Below, one piece after another: positions 21,946 to 33,724 of a stretch of DNA of 64,000 nucleotides. The DNA is taken from contig NC_081410.1 in the NCBI RefSeq assembly GCF_030272615.1, forward strand, positions 226,758,915 through 226,822,914, written 5' to 3'. Position numbers and translations under genes: made by a program. A model generated the notes under the pieces. It ran no database searches. It had not been told where the DNA came from and was given only the letters and a program-made list of their open reading frames with translations. This DNA is from Cryptomeria japonica. Lineage: Eukaryota > Streptophyta > Pinopsida > Cupressales > Cupressaceae. Every line of letters starts with the position of its first letter. Position 1 is the stretch's first letter.

Positions 21946-23468
21946 GCATTGGGCGCTCTATTCCCAACATTTATGTAGGAGCATCCCTGGTTCTTGGCAA
22001 TCCTGCATCAACCAAAAACATTTTCCTTTCAGTTTGTTTCCTGTTTTTCAGTTTCAGTATTTCTTTCAATGTTTCATTCTATTTGCTCACTGGATGTTGC
22101 GGAGCTGGATTTGGTTCGTGGACATGTTCATCAATCTTATCCTTGGTCCGCGGGATGTTTGGATATTTTTCCAACAAGTTATCACTTCCATAATTTTGTT
22201 GGATCTTTCTCATAGCTTACAGAGCTTGATTCTGTTATTTCCAACGTTCCTTGGTTCGTGGTCGACCTTCCTCTTGGGTTCGCACATCGTTCTTTATTGT
22301 TTCCGGAAGGATTCCTTGGCAGAGGCTGACCTTCTGTTCTTCACGTTTCATTTTTCATTCTTCGGTGTTTGTTCCTTCTTGGGCTGACGCAAATCATTCT
22401 TGATCATATAAACCAATGTAATTAAGCATTTAGAAATCAGTTTTTAGAACATAGAAGATAGATCAGAAGATTAGGATTCTGAAGTTGGCTCGCATTCTTG
22501 CTTGATCCAAATGTTGTATAACACGCATTTTTTGTACTCAAGCCTGTGAGCTGAATCTGTGAGCCCAAATGTTTCTGGAAGTTTGTAATCAATTTCTATG
22601 ATATAATAATATGATTCTGCATTGCCTCCATCGCATTGTGTCATTTGTGTTGTGTTTTATTTGTTGTACGATCCGGATTGTTCTCTTCGAGGACCCTCCT
22701 AACCGTGACTGCACCAAACATTTTGATATAAAATAGGTTGTGGGTATAGGATTGCACCAAGTTTATGAAAAGAGTCCCGAAACTAAGCACAATTAGATGT
22801 GAACCAGGTACATTAGGCACAGCCACCAAAGTGGGTCCCAAGTGAGTGTGAAATTGTAAATGGATACGATTTACTACATTACAAGAGCATACACATACAC
22901 CACTAGATTTACTTGAAATATAGGGATATTAATCTCAAGGTGAAGAATACATGTGTAGACATATGAGCAAATATGATATAAGCATATGGCTAATGATAGT
23001 GAATGTATAGGGATATGGGTTAATTAGGATAAGGTTAAACGTGTGAAAGTATATGTAAGAGGAGATAGATAAAGGATTGGGGAATGATCCCAACTTTGTA
23101 CAAGAATGCAACATTTGTCAACATTTAATTGTATTTAAGTATTCCATCAAAATGAAACCAAAACTAAGTGAAAATTGATAGAGAATTATGCAAATTTCAC
23201 TATTACAATTATATTATAAATAGTAGCCATGACACTAAAACATGGCTTACAAATTGATAGTAATTCCAAAAGAAGAAAGTAAGCATGCTAAAAAATATAT
23301 TAGTTTTCCCAAAAACTAATGGGATGTCAAGCATTAGTACAAGTATTTGACATAGATGTGCAATGAAAATAAATGTTCTTTATTACAATTTACCTAGGAA
23401 AAATAATAAAAAATAATATATTTTATGATTTATGAGCTAGGATAATATTCAATGTTGTAATTACTATT
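21946..23468 (+). repeat. 1.5-kb dispersed repeat, intact copy
   Basis: This block, from gcattgggcgctctatt to 'gttgtaattactatt', is repeated at 24384-24674 plus 33725-35015. Both copies share the same outer limits. Inner landmarks are ggatgttgcggagctggat, 'cttggtccgcgggatgtttgg', 'gatcatataaaccaatgtaattaagc' and 'ttgtaatcaatttctatgatataataat', the last like a retrotransposon polyadenylation region. It lacks TG/CA termini, so it is probably part of a larger element. No protein is encoded convincingly. Confidence 0.75.
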
Positions 23469-24383
23469 TAATGTTTAAATAGTAAATATTGTAATTACTA
23501 TTTAATGTTTAATGTTTCCTGTGACGATTCAGGTGATGTGCAATTAAATAAATATTTTATATTTATTTAATGTTTATTCTTCTATTAAATAGTTAATTTG
23601 AAAAGATTAATTTATTTAATTCATTTCGTGTCTTTCTATTAATTAATTTAATTGAAATATTGTATTAATTAATTCATCCATCTCCTCTAATTAATTAAAT
23701 ATCTGATATTTAATTATCTCCTTCAATCAATTAAATATCTAATATTTAATGGTTATTCTCCTATCCTATAGTCTCAAATATTAAATAATTTCTTAAATTA
23801 TTTAATCCCCCTTTTCCAACTTACCTTCCGTCTCCACTTCATCTTCCCTTTACCAAGTCATCAAACATGTGGCTAAGGAAATTAATATTTCTTAAATATT
23901 AATTCATCATTTATCTCTAACTTCCAAACTTAATGAAATATTGTGTACATACACATATTTCATAACCTTCTTCTATATTCTCTCCAACATCCCTACATCT
24001 TAGGAAGGACTTGAGTCCACTTGTCCTCTCATGCCTAAATTTTCTCCAACCATCCCTAGATTCCCTCAGTCGACAACCCAATCAAGGTGAGATGAGTGAC
24101 ACTTGTCTTCTTCTTCCCCCTTTCTCTCAACCTTCACCTTTGCTCAAAGCCATCCAAATCTGTAGATCTGATCAGGTTTCTTCGTTAAACATCTTGTGTT
24201 ATGGTGTGTTTTCTATGTTGTCTTTATTGTTCTTGTTTACTGCATTAATTCTTATTTACCAGTACACTGTTTTGGAATGCAAAATACTTAATAAGGTTAA
24301 ATATTCTGTTAACCAATTAGATATTGATTCACCACCCCCCCCCCCCCTCTCAGTATCTTTGGGACTATCATTAATCCTAACAA
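23469..24383. other. AT-rich spacer ending in LTR-like 3' sequence
   Basis: The first half carries a short direct repeat (gtaattactatttaatgttt, twice within 55 bp) and small palindromes of the attaaatat type. The end (24325-24383) reads 'gatattgattcaccac', a run of C, 'tctcagtatctttg' and 'atcctaaca', like the 3' end of a Copia-type LTR. I cannot find a matching 5' end or target duplication. Confidence 0.4.
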
Positions 24384-24674
24384 GCATTGGGCACTCTATT
24401 CCTAACATTGATGTAGGAGCATCCTTGGTTCTTGGCAATCCTGCATCAACCAAAAACATTTCCCTTTCAGTTTGTTTCCTGTTTTGCAGTTTCAGTATTT
24501 CTTACAATATTTCATTCTATTTGGTCACTGGATGTTGCGGAGCTGGATTTGGTTTGTGGACATGTTCATCAATCTTATCCTTGGTCCGCGGGATGTTTGG
24601 ATCTTTTTCCAACAAGTTATCTCTTCCAGAATATGGGAAAGTTTTCTTTCCTGTGTACCAAAGTTGCCTGGACC
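24384..24674 (+). repeat. 1.5-kb dispersed repeat, second copy, left part
   Basis: Matches 21946-22190 closely from gcattgggc onward (same blocks tgtaggagcatcc and 'gcggagctggatttggtt'). It breaks off at 24674 where the long-LTR element begins. The rest of the copy resumes at 33725. A stretch of about 65 bp around the break is absent from the intact copy. Confidence 0.8.
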
Positions 24675-26597
24675 TGTAGTACCCCTGCTCGTTTGAACTC
24701 ATTAGACTCATATTTTATTAGTGTTTACTTTCAGTGGATACATTACCATGATATGGTTTTCAGACTTATATGACATTATTTCATGCTTTATCTAGATATG
24801 AGATGCATAAACTATTTGCAGTATTTCTGTATTTGTAATGTATAGCATTTTTATGGATTATTGCTATGTACTGACACTTTACTTTATTTATGCAATGAGG
24901 AATTATATGTTGTGTGTCTGTGAGTGTATTGGATGCAAGGGGATGATTTTCCTTCACTCATTTCGGTGAGACAGGGAACGTCGTGATTCTCCTTGGTGTG
25001 TATGTCGTGTCTTCTATATAGTATATATGCATGTGTGGTTTGATGATGCAGGATATTGCAGATACAAGTACCGGGTAGGTACGGGGTATCGTCTTCACCC
25101 AGCTTCACAGGTCTGAGTGTGCCTTATATTTTCCGATGGAAGTGGAGGAGATAGTAGTTGACCCTATTTTATTCAGTTACACTCGTATGAGTGTCGTCAG
25201 TTGGTCGTCTTGTCAATTTGTTCGACCTTCGTATTTTTGTCATTTGATTTTCTTATGAGTCTTTGCTTTGATTTGCTTTGTTGTTTGTTTAGTGGTTTTA
25301 ATTAATTAATTAAATTTATGGTATTATATCATAGTTGAATTGTTTATGCATTGAGATTATAAATTTAGTTAATTAAAAGAAATTAATAAATTAAGTTGCA
25401 AGCTGCATGTTATTAGAAATATATTTTTATTAAAGTTTTTGTGGAAAAATAAATTAGATTAATTGTATTTATTATTTCCTAGAATTTTAAATAAATAAAA
25501 GAATAAAAGAATTAATTAGAATTAAAGTATTATTTTAATTCTTTATTTAGAAAATTAATTAATTTGCATGAGAAAAGAAAAGAAAGAATAATGATTTTTA
25601 ATTATTGCATGTTAGCTCATCTTTTGTTATAAAATTAGAAAAGAAAATAAAATTATTTTTATTCTAAATTTAGGTTTTTTGAGAAAAAGCTATTCAACCT
25701 AGAATTTTAGTTTAAATAGGGAATAGGTCTTTATTTTAGATACACAGGAAATAGGTCAAGAGTTTTAGGTAAAGAAATTTATTGGAAGTTTATTGAAAGG
25801 ATTAGGGCTCTTTTACAAATTTCTTCCAGGAAAGCTATACTAGGTTGGATGACTTCTTAGTTGTGGGTTTTTAGAAAATATTCCTATTTTTCTCTGAATG
25901 ATGTGTGTAAATTATTTGTCAGATTTAAAACCCTCTTCTGGTTAATTCAGGTTTTGATTTAAAATTTATGCCTGATGATTATTTCTAGTTCATGGGAAGA
26001 ATTTAATTTTGAGAAAATTAGGAAAATTATTATGGAAAATTTGTCAAGATTTTTATTGTGTATGAAAATTGCATGTTTTGGGAGAAAATGGGTTTTACTA
26101 GATAAAATATTTCTTTGGTTTGGCATTGGATTTGATATTTTGCTATGGATGTCCTTAGTATATTGGCCTGTTTCTATATTTAGTTGTAAAAAAAAAATTG
26201 TTTAGGAATTAAATTTAGTAGTATATCAAGTTTATGGGAAAATTTGTATTAATTAATTTATATTAATTAGATTTCCTAGAAATAAATCTAAAAAAAATAG
26301 AATTTAATAATTGTTGGGTTGTTGAAATTTTAATATTTTAAGGTATTTAAATTTAATGTTATTAAATTTTTAAAACTATATAATAATAAATAAAATAAAA
26401 TTAAAAAAATTGTTTGTGTTGTGTGGGGAGGCATTGCCTCTACCCACGTAGCAGCAGCTACCTACCCAAAGGTAGCGACTGCTACCGTATGGTAGCAATG
26501 CTACCATAGGGTAGCGATAGTTTAGGATAAATTAAGTTTTTTAATTTTTATTTGTTTTTGTTTTAAAAATAATAATAATAATAATAATTAGATTGTG

Positions 26598-26634
<37 letters not shown>

Positions 26635-28332
26635 CTTATTTTAATTTAAGGTAATTTCTTTATGCTATGGATTAAAATGGTTTTTTTGTAAAATATAAAT
26701 GTGGGAATTTGGTAGTTGAAGATTTTTGTTTATATATATAATTAATTAAGAATTTAGTTATTTCAGGAAAAGCTTATAATTCAAGATTCCATATTTATGT
26801 TTGTAAACACATTAGGAGATTAATTCATATGTGAATTTATTTAACTTTATTGGACAAATGACAAGTTTGATTTCTTTATATTAAAATAGTTGTAAATTCT
26901 TATTATCTGGAAATTCTTAAATTGCAAGTTATTTATGTTTTTGGCTGTTTTAAGAAAAGATTGTCTGTATTAGGATCTTGTGTAAATGGTGTTTGCAGAC
27001 AAGCTTAATTTCATTGCAATTCTGGTTGAATTGTCAATGTGTCCTATGTTATTATTTCTCCTTGGTCAGGTGTTGTTGTATAACCTTGTTGATGTGAACC
27101 ATTGTGTGTTTTGTCCAAATGGTCAATCTTGGGTTAGTGATTGTGTATCCTTCACCTGTGCTTTGTCAGGATTAGTTGTGGTTGTTTGTTTCGCCATAGA
27201 GTTCTCATAGAGAGACCTTTCCTGTTAGTGTCCTATGAGAGAGAGTGGCTTTTGAGCGGGGGTCGTGCCCGAAGTGGATGACAGGATAACCCGTCAAAAG
27301 TCAGTTAAAAAGTAATAACCTAATACTAAATTGGGGGGGGGGAGTGAGATAAATATTAATTAAGATAATGTACCTTGTGCATAGGTGTAGTGCTAGTACA
27401 AGGCTCATAATGCTACGAGAAGGCTTGGAATGACAAACTTACCACCTTGTCTTCACGAAAGGATTGGTAGGGTCCGCATGAGACTTAGTTGGATCCAGAG
27501 GCTCGGGAGAGGTTACTAGGAAAAACCTAGGATGGGGGCTGGGACCTATGGAGGTTGTACCATGGTATCCACCGTAAGACATGTGATGACACTCTCTCCT
27601 TAGAGTCGCTAGTGTTTTGTGAGTTGAGTCACATGAATGTTTGCGAAGTCTTGTAGTCCTTTTGTACTTGTCTTTCTTTGCTTGCTTGAGGGTTTTCTAC
27701 TATCTCCTAGCATGGTGGGGTGGTTCCATTTCGGGATCACATGGTCAGGTGGTAGTCCCACTTCCCATCGGATGTTCTGGATTGTATCTTTAGGCGAGGA
27801 AAGGCTTCGCTGGTGTTTCTTGGTTCGTGGTTCATGTACCAGCTCTTGTTTGAGATCATTGTTCAGTTGAGACCTTGTGGTCATTGTATCAAACTTTTAT
27901 GTAACCTTGATATTGTAACTTTGTAATATGTGGCATTATTGGAAGCCATGTATTTGTGGACATTGTAATAGTATGTCAGTGGAATGTATGTTATTTCAGT
28001 TGCTTTAATCTTATGTTAAAATGTTTTATGGAAACTGGATACATTGGAATATTTTCATTTCTTCGTTATGGAATTTAGATGTATGTGTAGTTTTAAACTT
28101 AAGCATTTAATTTATCTAATTAAATGGACAATTGGATTAACTATGGTGTTAATATAATCTATGATTTAATCTTCGTTGGTAACCCTTAGGAAATCATATA
28201 TTAGACTTCCATTGTGTTATTAAACGTGCAATGGTTAAAGTTAGTGCACTTAGTCTTTTAAAAAAAAATTATTTCACCCTTTAGTTGCCTAGTTGTGTTG
28301 TTTTCTTTTAGGGTTCCTGGCAGGGCATTACA
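24675..28332 (+). mobile_element. 5' LTR (3.66 kb) of the gag-bearing Ty3-type element
   Basis: Starts TGTAGTACCCCTGCTCG and ends ggcagggcattaca. The imperfect inverted termini (TGTAGTACCCC / GGGGCATTACA in the other copy) match those of the element at 48575-60791. Internal landmarks are a GC-rich palindrome cluster with ggtagc/gctacc words at 26448-26518, a (TA)n run at 26599-26631, a C/G-rich block near 27240-27300 and the 'taccatggtatccaccgtaagac' block at 27560. It is paired with 29966-33719. Frames of 60-90 codons inside it are not conserved as protein between the two LTR copies. Confidence 0.9.
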
Positions 28333-28334
28333 TT

Positions 28335-28350
28335 TGGTATCAGATCCCAA
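28335..28350 (+). promoter_or_regulatory. primer-binding site, initiator-Met tRNA type
   Basis: TGGTATCAGATCCCAAG lies 2 bp after the LTR end. The first ten bases equal the classic plant iMet primer site TGGTATCAGAGC. The sister element at 56577-56589 keeps the canonical TGGTATCAGAGCC, so the T here is probably a mutation. Confidence 0.85.
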
Positions 28351-28485
28351 GTTTCAACATTGGGTACCCTGAGTTTGCAGTGCGCCTTTCAGTTGACCAT
28401 CTTGCTTAGGTCATAATGTTTGTATCTCTCTTGGCTTATCCTTGCTGTAGATCTGAACCGTTTTCTCTTTTATAGTACCAGGTCA

Positions 28486-29840
28486 TGGCTAGGAAAGCTA
28501 GAGGAGGTGGCCGTACGGGTGGTCGCAAGGGAGGCGGAGGTGGAGGATGGGGCCGTGGTTCTGACCATCACAATCCTTCACCACCACCCACTCATGTGAG
28601 TGTTGAGCCGGAATAGTCTGTTCATATGGTGCCAGAACAGTCTGTTCATCAAAACTCTCAGCATGCAAGAGAACATGTTCCCGAAAGGGAAGAGCTGAGA
28701 TAGATGTTTCAGGAGGTTCTGGCTAGGTTAGGCCAAAGGCTTGAATTTGAGCAGCGTATTCATGCTCAGGTTGAGGAACCACTTCAGCAGGTTCCAGAGG
28801 AGAGAGAGAGGGAGAGAGCACCTAGGAGGAGAGAGATTCCAGCTATCCGAGATCCACCTTCCTTGGGTCACATAAAGGATTTGATGAGGTCCAATCCTCC
28901 TTACTTTGATGGTATGGGTACCGGTCTTGAGGCAGAGACCTGGCTTATCAGTTTGGACTGGTATTTCGCTATGTTTCCATACAGTAGCAATACCAAGGCG
29001 AGATGCGCTATTATGCGTCTCAATAATTTTGCTTCAATCTGGTGGAGATTAGAGGAGGAGAAGATCGGTGTATGCATTAACACCATTACATGGGAACTAT
29101 TTCTAGAGAGATTCAGGTCACGATTTCTCTCACCCCAATGGAGGAAGACTCGAGCAGATGAGTTCTACGCCTTGCATCAGTATGGGATGACAATAGACTA
29201 GTATGAGCACAGGTTCTATGAGCTCAAACAATACGTCGAGATTGGTAATGATGAAGCTATGCTTGTCCAACATTTCTTGACGGGGTTGAATGACCGCATT
29301 AGTGGAGGAGTGAGGGTGCTTGAGCCACCTTCAGTTGAGATAGCCGTGGCGAAAGCCAGATTACTTGAGTTGAACCTTAGTCATGCACTTGGTGGTCAGC
29401 CAGGTGTGAAGTTACGGAGTGCACCTTCCAGTGGGAATAGAGCTTGGGGAAATCATTCCCAGTCAGTTGCACCGTTTAAGACTCCTCAGACACCCGCTAA
29501 GGGTGGACAACAGCAGAAACAACAACAACAACCATCAAAATCGTAACAATTTCAGGGCCCTTCAGGGCAGTCCTCGCAGAGTGAATCTCATACCCCTAGC
29601 CAAGGAAGTTTCCAGCAATTTAGTGGGCCAACAGGTAATAGAGGACCAGGTAGAGGAGTTTGCTTCTCTTGTGGGCAGTTTGATCACAGAGCCAGCAGTG
29701 CCCTCAACGTTTCCATGATACAGGTAGTCAGAGGCCAGCAACATCAAAGCCTACAATGGGAGATGCAAGGAGATCCCATAGAGTGTTTACAGCGGTGGAT
29801 GACCGTCAAGTTGATCCTCAGGGGTCGAACCATCAACCAA
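28486..29840 (+). pseudogene. gag polyprotein of the long-LTR Ty3-type element, degenerate
   Basis: The frame opens with ATG at 28486 and a Gly/Arg-rich start (MARKARGGGRTGGRKGGGGG). It continues with TAG stops, mostly former CAG codons, through 28704-29201 and 29259-29546. The gag core is clear: PPYFDGMGTGLEAETWL, then LNNFASIWWRLEEE and LFLERFRSRFLSP. It ends with a zinc knuckle reading CFSCGQFDHRASSA (about 29660-29705), in which the last Cys of CX2CX4HX4C is lost. A following tract (RVFTAVDDRQVDPQGS, about 29775-29835) is typical of the gag-protease junction. Nothing of protease, RT or most of integrase follows. The product would have been the particle protein. Confidence 0.8.
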
Positions 29841-29950
29841 GTAAGGGTCCTATGGGACCCAAATGATGAGAATTCGGCAACTTGGGAGGATGCAGCAAAG
29901 ATGAGAGAGCTGTATTCTTATTTATTTTTGGCTTCCAAGAGTAAGCCTAG
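29841..29950 (+). pseudogene. pol C-terminus (chromodomain-like tail) after an internal deletion
   Basis: Immediately after the gag-protease junction, in another frame, the sequence reads INQVRVLWDPNDENSATWED and then AAKMRELYSYLF. The pattern 'v.V.W.......aTWE....m...yp.lF' is the C-terminal chromodomain-type tail of integrase in plant Ty3 chromoviruses. So the whole of protease, RT, RNase H and catalytic integrase is missing, deleted between about 29835 and 29845. The tail ends 16 bp before the polypurine tract. Confidence 0.7.
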
Positions 29951-29965
29951 TTTTGGGGGGGAGAA
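29951..29965 (+). promoter_or_regulatory. polypurine tract of the gag-bearing element
   Basis: TTTTGGGGGGGAGAA directly precedes the 3' LTR. It matches the minus-strand polypurine tract of the sister element at 52775-52786 (GGGGGGGAGAA), supporting common descent. Confidence 0.85.
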
Positions 29966-31929
29966 TACTCATTTGAACTCATTAGACTCATATTTTATTA
30001 TTGTTTACTTTCAGTGGATACATTACCATGATATGGTTTTCAGACTTATATGACATTATTTCATGTTTTATCTGGATATGAGATGCATAACTTATTTGCA
30101 GTATTTCTGTACTTGTAATGTATAGCATTTTTATGGATTATTGCTATGTACTGACACTTTACTTTATTTATGCAATGAGGAATTATATGTTGTGTGTTTG
30201 CGAGTGTATTGGATGCAAGGGGATGATTTTCCTTCACTCATTTCGGTGAGACAGGGAACGTCGTGATTCTCCTTCATCGGTGTGTATGTCGTGTCTTCTA
30301 TATAGTATATATGCATGTGTGGTTCAGTGATGCAGGATATTGCAGGTACAAGTACCGGGTAGGTACGAGGTATCGTCTCCACCTGGCTTCACAGGTCTGA
30401 GCGTGCCTTATATTTTCCGATGAAAGTGGAGGAGATAGTAGTTGACCCTATTTTATTCAGTTACACTCGTATGAGTGTCGTCAGTTGGTCGTCCTGTCAG
30501 TTTGTTCGGCCTTCGTATTTTTGTCATTTAATTTTCTTATGAGTCTTTGCTTTGATTTGCTTTGTTGTTTGTTTAGTGGTTTTAATTAATTAATTAAATT
30601 TATGGTATTATCTCATAGTTGAATTGTTTATGCATTGAGATTATAAATTTAGTTAATTAAAAGAAATTATTAAATTAAGTTGCAAGCTGCATGTTATTAG
30701 AAATATATTTTTATTAAAGTTTTTGTGGAAAAATAAATTAGATTAATTGTATTATTATTTCATAGAATTTTAAATGAATAAAAGAATTAATTAGAATTAA
30801 AGTATTGTTTTAATTCTTTATTTAGAAAATTAATTAATTTGCATGAGAAAAGAAAAGAAAGAATAATAATTTTTAATTATTGCATGTTAGCTCATCTTTT
30901 GTTATAAAATTAGAAAAGAAAATAAAATTATTTTTATTCTAAATTTAAGTTTTTTTGAGAAAAAGCTATTCAACCTAGAATTTTAGTTTAAATAGGGAAT
31001 AGGTCTTTATTTTAGATACACAGGAAACAGGTCAAGAGTTTTAGGTGAAGAAATTTATTGGAAGTTTAATGAAAGGATTAGGGCTCTTCTACAAATTTCT
31101 TCCAGGAAAGCTATACCAGGTTGGATGACTTCTTAGTTGTGGGTTTTTAGAAAATATTCATATTTTTCTATGAATGATGTGTGTGTAAATTATTTGTAAG
31201 ATTTAAAACCCTCTTCTGGTTAATTCAAGTTTTGATTTAAAATTTATGCCTGATGATTATTTCTAGTTCATGGGAAGAATTTAATTTTGAGAAAATTAGG
31301 AAAATTATTATGGAAAATTTGTCAAGATTTTTACTGTGTATGGAAATTGCATGTTTTGGGAGAAAATGGGTTTTACCAGATAAAATATTTCTTTGGTTTG
31401 GCATTAGATTTGATATTTTGCTATGGTTGTCCTTAGTATATTGGTGTGTTTCTATATTTAGTTGTACAAAAAAAATTTGTTTAGGAATTAAATTTAGTAG
31501 TATATCAAGTTTATGGGAAAATCTGTATTAATTAATTTATATTAATTAGATTTCCTAGAAATAAATCTAAAAAAAAATAGAATTTAATAATTGTTGGGTT
31601 GTTGAAATTTTAATATTTTAAGCTAATTAAATTTAATGTTATTAAATTTTAAAAAAAATATAATAATAAATAAAATAAAATAAAAATTTTGTTTGTGCTG
31701 TGTGGGGAGGCGTTGCCTCTACCCACGTAGCAGCAACTACCTAAAGGTAGCGGCTGCTATAAGGCAGCAGCACTACCCAAAGGTAGCAGCTGCTACCATA
31801 TGGTAGCAACGCTACCATAGGGTAGCGATAGTTTACAATAAATTAAGTTTTTTAATTTTTATTTGTTTTTTTAAATTATTTTTTGTTTTTTTTGTTTAAA
31901 AAATAATAATAATAATAATTAGATTGTGT

Positions 31930-32012
<83 letters not shown>

Positions 32013-33719
32013 AATTATTATTTGTTTTTTTAATTATTATTTGTTTTTTTTGCTTATTTTAATTTAAGGTAATTTCTTTATGCTATGGATTAAAATGGTT
32101 TCTTTGTAAAATATAAATGTGGGAATTTGGTAGTTGAAGATTTTTGTTTATATATATAATTAATTAAGAATTTAGTTATTTCAGGAAAAGCTTATAATTC
32201 AAGATTTCATATTTATGTTTGTAAACACATTAAGAGATTAATTCATATGTGAATTTATTTAACTTTATTGGACAAATGACAAGTTTGATTTCTTTGTATT
32301 AAAATAGTTGTAAATTCTTATTATCTGGAAATTCTTAAATTGCAAGTTATTTATGCTTTTGGTTGTTTTAAGAAAAGATTGTTTGTATTAGGATCTTGTG
32401 TAAATGATGTTTGCAGTCAAGCTTAATTTCATTGCAATTCTGGTTGAATTGTCATTGTGTCCTATGTTATTATTTCTCCTTAGTCAGGTGTTGTTGTATA
32501 ACCTTGTTGCTGTGAACCATTGTGTGTTTTGTCCAAATGGTCAATCTTGGGTTAGTGATTGTGTATCCTTCACCTGTGCTTTGTCAGGATTAGTTGTGGT
32601 TGTTTGTTTCGCCATAGAGTTCTCGTAGAGAGACCTTTCTTGTTAGTGTCCTATGAGAGAGAGTGGCTTTCGAGCAGGGGTCGTGCCCAAAGTGGATGAT
32701 AGGATAACCCGTCAAAAGTCAGTTAAAAAGTGATAACCTAATAATATATTGGGGGGTAGAGATAAATATTAATTAAGATAATGTACCCCGTGCATAGGTG
32801 TAGTGCTAGTACAGGGCTCATAATGCTATGAGAAGACCTGGAATGGCAAACTTACTACCTTGTCTTCACGAAAGGATTGGTAGGGTCCACATGAGACTTA
32901 GTTGGAACCGGAGGCTTGGGAGAGGTTACCAGGAGAAACCCAGGATGGGGGGCAGGACCTATGGAGGCCGTACCATGGTATCCACCGTAAGACATGCGAT
33001 GACACTCTCTCCTTAAAGTCACTAGTGTTTTGTGAGTTGAGTCACATGAATGTTTGCGAAGTCTTGTAGTCCTTTTGTACTTGTCTTTCTTTGCTTGCTT
33101 GAGGGCTTTCTACTATCACCTAGCACGGTGGGGTGGTTCCATTTTGGGATCACATGGTCGGGTGGTAGTGCCACTTCCCATCGGATGTTCTGGATTGTAT
33201 CTTTAGGCGAGGAAAGGCTTCGCTACTGTTTCTCGGTTCGTGTATCATGTACCAGCTCTTGTTCGAGATCATTGTTCAGTTGAGACCTTGTGGTCATTGT
33301 ATCAGACTTTTATGTAACCTTGATATTGTAACTTTGTAATCTGTGGCATTATTGGAAGCCATGTATTTGTGGATATTGTAATAGTATGTCAGTGGAATGT
33401 ATGATATTTCAGTTGCTTTAATCTTATGTTAAAATGTTTTATGGAAATTGTATACATTGGAATACTTTCATTTCTTCGTTATGGAATTTAGATGTATGTG
33501 TAGTTTTAAACTTAAGCATTTAATTTATCTAATTAAATGGACAATTGGATTAACTATGGTGTTAATATAATCTACGAATTAATCTTCGTTGGTAACCCTT
33601 AGGAAATCATATATTAGACTTTCGTTGTGTTATTAAACATGCAATGGTTATAGAATTATTTCACCCTTTAGTTGCCTAGTTGTGTTGTTTTCCTTTAAGG
33701 TTCCTGGCGGGGCATTACA
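29966..33719 (+). mobile_element. 3' LTR (3.75 kb) of the gag-bearing Ty3-type element
   Basis: Pairs with 24675-28332 over its whole length from tcatttgaactcattag to ggcattaca. The first roughly 11 bp of the LTR (TGTAGTACCCC) are missing directly after the polypurine tract. It is longer than its partner, mainly through an expanded (TA)n run (31935-32009) and an enlarged palindrome cluster (31727-31827). The right flank AGACC (33720-33724) compares with GGACC on the left (24670-24674), a 4/5 match as an aged target duplication. Scattered differences are clearly denser than in the 48575-60791 pair. Confidence 0.9.
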
Positions 33720-33724
33720 AGACC

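Noticed and set aside
24011-24679. 222-codon plus-strand frame
   Set aside because: It spans an LTR-like end, a poly-C run and the start of the split repeat. The intact repeat copy at 21946 does not preserve the frame as protein, and the sequence is Leu/Ser/Phe-rich by composition.
27609-27884. 91-codon minus-strand frame in the 3.7-kb LTR with an MTTRSQ start
   Set aside because: The other LTR at 33050-33283 does not keep it as an open minus-strand frame, and overlapping frames exist on the opposite strand; not supportable as a gene.
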